Assembly: GCA_903864275.1 (NCBI GenBank)
Contig: CAIPFE010000052.1
Location: 62,001 to 126,000, forward strand
Direction of reading: 5' to 3'
Length of the DNA: 64,000 nt
Origin: an uncultured Mucilaginibacter sp.
GTDB lineage: Bacteria > Bacteroidota > Bacteroidia > Sphingobacteriales > Sphingobacteriaceae
This document shows positions 58,636-64,000 of the stretch, piece by piece. Numbering within the stretch: position 1 is the first letter of the stretch; each line of letters starts with the position of its first letter. A model generated the notes under the pieces. The model did no database searches. It was not told the origin of the DNA and saw only the letters and a program-made list of their open reading frames with translations. The translations under genes were made by a program, and so were the position numbers.

Positions 58636-59301
58636 TTAGGGGTTTGATTTTAAGTATTTGGCGTTAAAAATAATTTGATTCGAAAGGTTGACATCCTTAT
58701 TGATCCAGGCCGCATAGGGATTTAAAGAAGCAATGATGCCGCGCTCTTTCGCCCAATACATGGCACGCCAGGCACCATAGGCAAGACTGTCCATGATCTG
58801 CAATTGCTGCGTGACCTTGCGCAGCAGCTGGTCGCGGCTGTTATAATCGGCCAGCACATTACTGCCGCTCTTTAAGACATAGCCCGAAACGTCGCTGACC
58901 AGTGCTATAGCCCTTTGCTGCATTTCCTGTTCAATGTTTTGCGCGAACAGCAGTAGATAGGGCTGCGTCTTCGCCAGTGCCAGGCATTGATTGAGATAGC
59001 TGATCATATCATCGATCACGACGGCCATATTTTTTACGGCCAGCCCGTCTTTCAGTGCAGAATTCACATTGGCAAGCCCATTATAAATGATGGTTTGAGC
59101 CAGTACAACCGAACTGACATTGGCATTTACATTGTCGATATCGTTGTTGATCTTACCGAGATATTGGTTGTGGGTTTCTTCAGCAGTGCTGCGCACGGCA
59201 CCATTGCCGACAACCGCCCCGAAATGCTGAGGATCAAAAACGTATACCTGCGCTTTTGCGGCAGAAAGCCAAAAGCACAAGGCAAAAAGAAAGTATTTCA
59301 T
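58636..59301 (-). CDS. TraI-like secreted conjugal protein
   Basis: A 221-residue protein with signal peptide (MKYFLFALCFWLSAAKAQVY) and a helical body ending NQIIFNAKYLKSNP. It shares with the 59963 protein the segments YLLLFAQ/VLLLFAE, VSDVSGYVLK/AADVSAFVLKG and RAMYWAK, so the two are clear paralogues. One-base overlap with the preceding gene. Confidence 0.8.
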   Translation of the reverse strand: MKYFLFALCFWLSAAKAQVYVFDPQHFGAVVGNGAVRSTAEETHNQYLGKINNDIDNVNANVSSVVLAQTIIYNGLANVNSALKDGLAVKNMAVVIDDMISYLNQCLALAKTQPYLLLFAQNIEQEMQQRAIALVSDVSGYVLKSGSNVLADYNSRDQLLRKVTQQLQIMDSLAYGAWRAMYWAKERGIIASLNPYAAWINKDVNLSNQIIFNAKYLKSNP

Positions 59302-59966
59302 TATTTAAGGTATTTGGCGTTGTTGAGAATATTGTTGATCATACTTTTATCCATATCTACCCAGGATTGGAAGGGGTTCAGGGCTTTAAGGACAGACGCT
59401 AAATTGGAGTATTGCAACAGGTTGAGCATATTGCCGGAAAGCTCCTGGATCTGGCTCAATTGCTGGATCACATAATCGAATAGCAATTTGCGGTCAGATG
59501 CCTTCATCTGGTTGACATCGCCGATAGATAATGTCAGCCCGGCTACATAACCTATTAAACCTTCCGCTTTTTCCGCGAATTCGATCTCCGTCTGGTAACC
59601 CAAAAAAGCAACTGCCGGGTTTTTCTCCACCAAAGCAACAATTTGTCCCTGGTAATTGATGATCTGCCTGACCATCGGCCCGGCATATAGGCCAATATCA
59701 GCTACGCTGATCGCGGTGCCCAGCGTATTGTAGCGTTGTTGCAACGTGCGGTACATATTTTTCATTTTATCCAGCAAAGTCAGGTTAGCCTGTTCATTAA
59801 CTGTGTTGACAGCCTGCTGGTTTTTCGCTTTGACCTGCTGGCTGTTTTCCGATTTGGATTCATCGATCAATTGGTGCATCCCGACAATATCTATCGTGCT
59901 TTGCTGTGCGAAACAAGGTGAAAGGCAAAAGCCGAAAGGTAAAAGGATCAAGAAAAGCTTTTTCAT
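59301..59966 (-). CDS. TraI-like secreted conjugal protein
   Basis: A 221-residue protein with signal peptide (MKKLFLILLPFGFCLSPCFA) and helical body, ending NNILNNAKYLK like the next gene. Closest to the Bacteroides TraI type in its LNPFQSWVDMDKSMINNIL end. It overlaps the neighbouring gene by four bases (ATGA). Confidence 0.8.
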   Translation of the reverse strand: MKKLFLILLPFGFCLSPCFAQQSTIDIVGMHQLIDESKSENSQQVKAKNQQAVNTVNEQANLTLLDKMKNMYRTLQQRYNTLGTAISVADIGLYAGPMVRQIINYQGQIVALVEKNPAVAFLGYQTEIEFAEKAEGLIGYVAGLTLSIGDVNQMKASDRKLLFDYVIQQLSQIQELSGNMLNLLQYSNLASVLKALNPFQSWVDMDKSMINNILNNAKYLK

Positions 59967-60631
59967 TGTTTGAGGTATTTGGCATTGTTCAACACATCGT
60001 TGGCTATTCTTACGTCCTCGTTTTGCCAGGTGGCCCAGGGGTTCAGGGAGCGGAAAATCCCGTTCATTTTCGCCCAGTACATCGCCCGCTGCATTCCATA
60101 GGCAATGCCGCGCAGTATCCGCATTTCCGAAGCGATGTGATTGAGCAGCTTTCCGCGTTCGCCGGAATCCATGAGGTTCGAGCCACCGCCTTTCAGCACA
60201 AAGGCGCTCACATCAGCGGCGAGGGTCACCGACCGTGTTTCAAAGTCCCGGGCGCCCTGTTCCGCGAATAGCAGCAGGACGGGATCAGATTTTGCATAGG
60301 ACAACGCCTGTTCCGTATCGGAAATAATATCGCTGCCGCATTCGCCGATGTCTTTGATCGATTCGAGGTTCCTGATAATGGAGGCAACCTGGCTCAGCCC
60401 GTTATAAATATCGCTTTGTAGTTTATTGATAATGGTAAGCTGCCCTGTAACGGCAAGCTGCCCCTTGGAAATCAGGCTGAGGTTATTATTGGTAGTGTTC
60501 ATCTGACTGTTGATCACACCGGCATTTACCGCTATCGCGGCGGAAGTGGCCGGGTCAACTACCACTTCCTGCGCTTTCAATTGCCGGATTCCGAAAAGCA
60601 GCGGCAGGAACAATAGCATAAGTTTGTTCAT
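59963..60631 (-). CDS. TraI-like secreted conjugal protein
   Basis: A 222-residue protein with signal peptide (MNKLMLLFLPLLFGIRQLKA), a helical body (VASIIRNLESIKDIGECGSD; VLKGGGSNLMDSGERGKLLN), and the conserved end NDVLNNAKYLKQ. First member of the array, just downstream of traG. Confidence 0.82.
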   Translation of the reverse strand: MNKLMLLFLPLLFGIRQLKAQEVVVDPATSAAIAVNAGVINSQMNTTNNNLSLISKGQLAVTGQLTIINKLQSDIYNGLSQVASIIRNLESIKDIGECGSDIISDTEQALSYAKSDPVLLLFAEQGARDFETRSVTLAADVSAFVLKGGGSNLMDSGERGKLLNHIASEMRILRGIAYGMQRAMYWAKMNGIFRSLNPWATWQNEDVRIANDVLNNAKYLKQ

Positions 60632-60659
60632 AGTTTGACATTTAAAAGGTTAAAAGAAA

Positions 60660-63104
60660 TTATAATAGTGGTTTATCCGCTTTATTGACGCTGCTGACAA
60701 ATTCGCCAAGCGACATGCGGCTAATGCCGAGATGCGCAACAAACGCATCCAGCCCTTTAGCATAGGAGCCAAACGACGTGGCATAAATTTCGACTGCGGA
60801 CTTTTCCGGCTTTTCCGTGGTATAAGCCAAATATTGATGCAGGGATACCTCTACGCCATAAACTTCGCCAGTCGAACCGCGGCGAATATAGACTTCTTTG
60901 AAGCGGCCGCGGTTTTCCTTATTGCTGAGCTGGTTGATGGTAAATATTTTCCGGCGTTCGATTTCGCTGATGGACAGCAGCGCGGCTATTTCCCGGTAGT
61001 TGTCCTTGAATTTGGTTTGGTCGAGCAAACAGATCGTATCGGAGTTGTTGACGATACTATCCTTTACGACTGCGTTACCGATAATATCGCCTAACTCCTG
61101 TGTAACGACGATTGCTTCACCCCAAAACTTCCTGACGGTTTTATACAAGTAAAGGAGATAGCCGGCCATGAGCGGGCTTGCGATGGCTTTCCATGCTTCC
61201 TCCACCACGAGGCATTTGCGCCTGTCTTGACGGTAACGCATTTTCTGTATAAAGACATCCATAATAATCAGTGTGACAATCGGAAATAAGACCTTGTGCT
61301 CTTTTATACTGTCGATTTCAAACACAATAAATCGTTCGCCAAACAGGGATTCGTCAGCCTGCTCATTCAAAATGGTTGCAAATTCGCCGCCCTTGTAAAA
61401 CTTCTTCAGTACATACCGGAACTCATCATGGTCAAAGGGTATTTGTTCCTCCGTTTTGATCTCCGGAATTTTTACCAGCGCGAATTCGTAAAATGAATTA
61501 AAATCCATAACCGGATTATTCCCGGCAAACTGCTCATTAAAGTAGGCGCTGATGGTATGGGAGATCACATCCCTTTCGACCTGGCTGATATTTCCTTCCG
61601 CGCCTTTCCAAAGCAGGCAGATCAGGGTAACCAGGAAATCCTTCTTCTCAATATTATATTCCTCAGCCTTTATGGCAAAAGGGTTCATGGTAATGGGCTT
61701 TTGATCGGTATAGGTGATATACTTACCGCCGTAGTAAGCGCAAAGCCCGGAATAGGAATGCCCGGTATCGACAATGACCATATCCATGTTGTAAAGGCAA
61801 TACTGTTCGATCAACGCGTTCATAAAAAAGCTTTTGCCTGAACCGCTGGGCCCCAATACAAACTTATTCCGGTTATTGATACGACCTGTCCGCATCGGCA
61901 GGTCAGCGGGGTCGATGGCCGTCGGAATTCCCTGCCGGTCGGTAAATCGCACCAAAAAGTCCGATGGCTCGTCTTTCGGCATTGATTCCTTGAAGAAGAA
62001 ACATAATGCCGCATCACAGGTGGTTAGAAACCAGTCGTATTTCTTCAGCTCAACCGCATTGCCTGGTAGGGCGCTTCGGAAAAGTTCCAGCTGGTTATAG
62101 GCATTCTTACTGGCGATTACACCGAGGCCGAACAAGGAGCTCTCAATAAAATTGGCCGTTTTCTGTATATCGTCCTTTGGTGCCGCCACTAAAATGTTAA
62201 AGTGGCAGTTAACTAACAACTGGTTCTCCCTTGCCACGTCGGTTAAGAGTTGGTCAATATCCTCCACACAGATGAGGTTCGCCGGGTCAGGAATACCGGA
62301 ATGCCGTTTCTTTTTCAGTTCCAGTTTCCGCAATGTGGCGGTTTGGTCGGGTATTTCGATCACCTGGTTATAAAGGATACTTTCACAGCCGGGTACTTTT
62401 AACAGGAAGGATAAAAAGTCGACCGGGAAGCCCTTTAACGTATCTTTTTCGTTCCATTCGATATGCGTACCGACCTCGGAAGGCAGGTCGATACTGTCAA
62501 TATTTACCAGGCTGATACTCCTTACAGATCGTTCACCCATTTGCAACTCGGTATCGCCTGGCGCCACGTTTTCCAGCGAGATCGGGCCGCTGCTGAAATT
62601 CATGCCCAGGCATTGCATGACCAGTTTGTTAAGTTGTTTTTCGTTTAACAGCACAGGGCCTGTTTTCGCGGCCTCCAGTACGTCCAGCACTTTGGCGACC
62701 GATTGGCGGAAATCGCGCAGCGCCTTTTGATCATAAACATAAAAAGCGCCTTTTCTGACTTGGCGGGTAATAGTCAAATAAGTTCTGACTTCCGTATAAA
62801 CGCGGCCGTTGAAATGTTCGTTATATTTGTTTTGCAGATACTCCCCGGCCTGCTTCAGCGGGTAAACCGAACGGCTGAAAATATCCTGCTTTTGGAGTAA
62901 GTAACCATCGCCCAGGAGTTTTACTATATTGATCAGCAGGTTATGGTAATCATCGTATGCTTCCGGCGACGCGGCATATTGTTCTACCGGGTTCTTCAGT
63001 GAAATGACCACCGAAAAATCACCGTTCAGGCCAAACAGCAGGTCATAACCGCCATCGGCTGCAATGCCGGCATAAGGCAATTTAAATTCGGATTTTGGGG
63101 CCAT
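60660..63104 (-). CDS. traG: Conjugative transposon ATPase TraG (VirB4 family)
   Basis: An 814-residue VirB4-type ATPase: Walker A NKFVLGPSGSGKSFFMNALI (about residue 416), Walker B KCLVVEEAWKAI with FWGEAIVVTQELGDII, and the N-terminal VirB4 domain. It powers assembly and transport. It overlaps the end of traF by 23 bases. Confidence 0.95.
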   Translation of the reverse strand: MAPKSEFKLPYAGIAADGGYDLLFGLNGDFSVVISLKNPVEQYAASPEAYDDYHNLLINIVKLLGDGYLLQKQDIFSRSVYPLKQAGEYLQNKYNEHFNGRVYTEVRTYLTITRQVRKGAFYVYDQKALRDFRQSVAKVLDVLEAAKTGPVLLNEKQLNKLVMQCLGMNFSSGPISLENVAPGDTELQMGERSVRSISLVNIDSIDLPSEVGTHIEWNEKDTLKGFPVDFLSFLLKVPGCESILYNQVIEIPDQTATLRKLELKKKRHSGIPDPANLICVEDIDQLLTDVARENQLLVNCHFNILVAAPKDDIQKTANFIESSLFGLGVIASKNAYNQLELFRSALPGNAVELKKYDWFLTTCDAALCFFFKESMPKDEPSDFLVRFTDRQGIPTAIDPADLPMRTGRINNRNKFVLGPSGSGKSFFMNALIEQYCLYNMDMVIVDTGHSYSGLCAYYGGKYITYTDQKPITMNPFAIKAEEYNIEKKDFLVTLICLLWKGAEGNISQVERDVISHTISAYFNEQFAGNNPVMDFNSFYEFALVKIPEIKTEEQIPFDHDEFRYVLKKFYKGGEFATILNEQADESLFGERFIVFEIDSIKEHKVLFPIVTLIIMDVFIQKMRYRQDRRKCLVVEEAWKAIASPLMAGYLLYLYKTVRKFWGEAIVVTQELGDIIGNAVVKDSIVNNSDTICLLDQTKFKDNYREIAALLSISEIERRKIFTINQLSNKENRGRFKEVYIRRGSTGEVYGVEVSLHQYLAYTTEKPEKSAVEIYATSFGSYAKGLDAFVAHLGISRMSLGEFVSSVNKADKPLL

Positions 63105-63390
63105 ATAAATGGATCTTTTTGAGGTTGGAGGGATGAATTAAGATTTCGCGGGAGCGGGATTTGGCATGGAGGCCTTTTTTCTGTTTGCCTGCCAGGTATA
63201 AAAGGCCGCCTGTGATACTGCCCGCCAGCACTAACGCACCAAGCCACATATTGACCAGCGACATAGTTAGCGCGCCGAGTACCAACCCGCCAAGCAGGAT
63301 GCCCACGCCCCAGTAAATGAATTTTCCCTGGAAGCCTTTAAAAATAAGGGGCTTTTGGAGCCCCTTATAAACAGCAAATCGTTTAGCCAT
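63082..63390 (-). CDS. traF: Conjugative transposon protein TraF (DUF4133)
   Basis: A 102-residue protein with two membrane helices (GVGILLGGLVLGALTMSLVN; GALVLAGSITGGLLYLAG) and a basic end (KKGLHAKSRSREILIHPSNL), corresponding to VirB3. It shares a TAATG junction with traE. Confidence 0.92.
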   Translation of the reverse strand: MAKRFAVYKGLQKPLIFKGFQGKFIYWGVGILLGGLVLGALTMSLVNMWLGALVLAGSITGGLLYLAGKQKKGLHAKSRSREILIHPSNLKKIHLYGPKIRI

Positions 63391-63698
63391 TAGGTTAAGC
63401 CGAAGAAAGCTTTAACAATCAGGGCGGATACGACCAGGAACACGCAACTTCCTCCCCAGCCCATTAATTCTTTATTAATGTCCTGGTCGCCCGAATTCCA
63501 CTTGGAGTAGACGCGGATCGCGCCGACGATCCCGACGATGCCACCGATCACCAGGGCGATGTTACTGGCAGGGTCCACATAGGTTTTCAGGGTAGAGGTT
63601 GCGGTGTTGATACCGGTCACACCACTTTGGGCAAAGGCCGAAGCCGAACCAAGGGCCAGCAGCACTGCTGTCGCCCACACACGTTTCAATTTGTTCAT
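63390..63698 (-). CDS. traE: Conjugative transposon protein TraE (DUF4134)
   Basis: A 102-residue protein from MNKLKRVWATAVLLALGSAS (ATG at 63698; longer upstream frame not supported), with signal peptide and two helices (NIALVIGGIVGIVGAIRVYS; GGSCVFLVVSALIVKAFFGL). It is the pilin/VirB2-like small subunit. Confidence 0.92.
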   Translation of the reverse strand: MNKLKRVWATAVLLALGSASAFAQSGVTGINTATSTLKTYVDPASNIALVIGGIVGIVGAIRVYSKWNSGDQDINKELMGWGGSCVFLVVSALIVKAFFGLT

Positions 63699-63790
63699 TC
63701 GAAATAGGGGTATTAAATTGTTGGTAAAAAAGAAAGCGGCCGCTTTCGCAAACCGCTTCCGGGTTATTTGGGGTATTAAATTTCGATGGG

Positions 63791-64000
63791 TCAGATACCG
63801 AAAAGGGCTTGTAAAAACGCACCTGCCAGTATCATAAATAAGGCGGCGAAAAACCATCCGGCTACGGCCTGGTCGATACGTGGATGTCCCATTTGCCAGT
63901 TATGGAAAATCCGGACGGCACCCAAAATGCCGAAGATAGCGGCAATCACGAGGCTGCAGTCCAATGCCGAAAAAAAGGATGATGTCAGCGAAGCTTGTGC
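63791..64000 (-). CDS. Second TraE-like (DUF4134) protein, partial
   Basis: An open frame of 69 codons running off the right edge and ending ALFMILAGAFLQALFGI. The segment CSLVIAAIFGILGAVRIFHN with WQMGHPRIDQAVAGWFFA parallels traE downstream, so it is a paralogue in tandem. The 5' end is beyond the window. Confidence 0.85.
   Translation of the reverse strand, partial: AQASLTSSFFSALDCSLVIAAIFGILGAVRIFHNWQMGHPRIDQAVAGWFFAALFMILAGAFLQALFGI

Noticed and set aside
1..64000. CRISPR arrays, insertion sequences with transposase, rRNA genes
   Set aside because: No regularly spaced repeats with unique spacers, no recognisable DDE/DEDD transposase and no rRNA-like stretches were seen.

Overview
The window comes from a member of the Bacteroidota, most likely a Sphingobacteriaceae (Mucilaginibacter/Pedobacter-like). 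The signs are a TonB receptor with an N-terminal CarboxypepD_reg domain, SCKK-type lipoproteins, an imuA-imuB-dnaE2 mutasome, a Bacteroidetes-type conjugation cluster (traE to traN), and A/T-rich leaders without strong Shine-Dalgarno sites. No rRNA, CRISPR array or intact tRNA was seen.

Layout. 1-1226: 5' part of a polyprenyl-phosphate sugar transferase running off the left edge. 2069-4918: proton-translocating transhydrogenase (three subunits). 5043-16356: SOS-type mutasome (dnaE2, imuB, imuA) split by an M16 peptidase, an Rpn-type nuclease and a 2H phosphoesterase; dnaE2 and imuA share an upstream operator-like motif, and a ~125-bp direct repeat flanks the peptidase gene. 16471-23690: a divergent small gene, then what looks like an ECF-sigma regulon: lipoprotein plus CHAT-TPR protease, a second lipoprotein, a DHp-only histidine-kinase-like protein, and the anti-sigma/sigma pair. 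Four promoters carry the same GTTAC-N16-TTTACwAA arrangement. 23841-31252: metal-homeostasis-like island (small CxxC membrane protein, TonB receptor, Fur-family regulator, nitroreductase-CDF fusion, outer-membrane protein), an SMP-30 enzyme and two secreted paralogues. 31556-34341: SDR enzymes, an F420-reductase-like protein and a divergent HxlR regulator.

Three tRNA 3'-end remnants with adjoining terminators (about 23.88, 31.47 and 34.56 kb) lie in the same orientation and look like att scars of elements stacked at one tRNA gene beyond the right edge. The last one marks the left end of an integrative conjugative element (ICE) that fills the rest of the window.

ICE left end (34.8-42.3 kb): a defence-like cargo. 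It has an operon of a two-domain ubiquitin-like protein, a ThiF/E1 enzyme with an N-terminal extra domain, a P-loop plus cytidine/deoxycytidylate deaminase, and a cysteine-cluster protein. It is flanked by a cyclodeaminase-fold/ImmA-IrrE metallopeptidase fusion and by a divergent XRE-ImmA/IrrE plus PIN-domain pair. This is the most exciting part of the window. 42.4-53.4 kb: ICE maintenance genes, an AbiE toxin-antitoxin pair, structured non-coding DNA (possible oriT/ncRNA), ArdC antirestriction protein, M23 peptidase and coupling protein. 53.5-64 kb: type IV secretion genes traN, M, L, K, J, four TraI-like secreted proteins, traG, traF, traE and a second traE-like gene cut by the right edge. 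Integrase and relaxase are not in the window.
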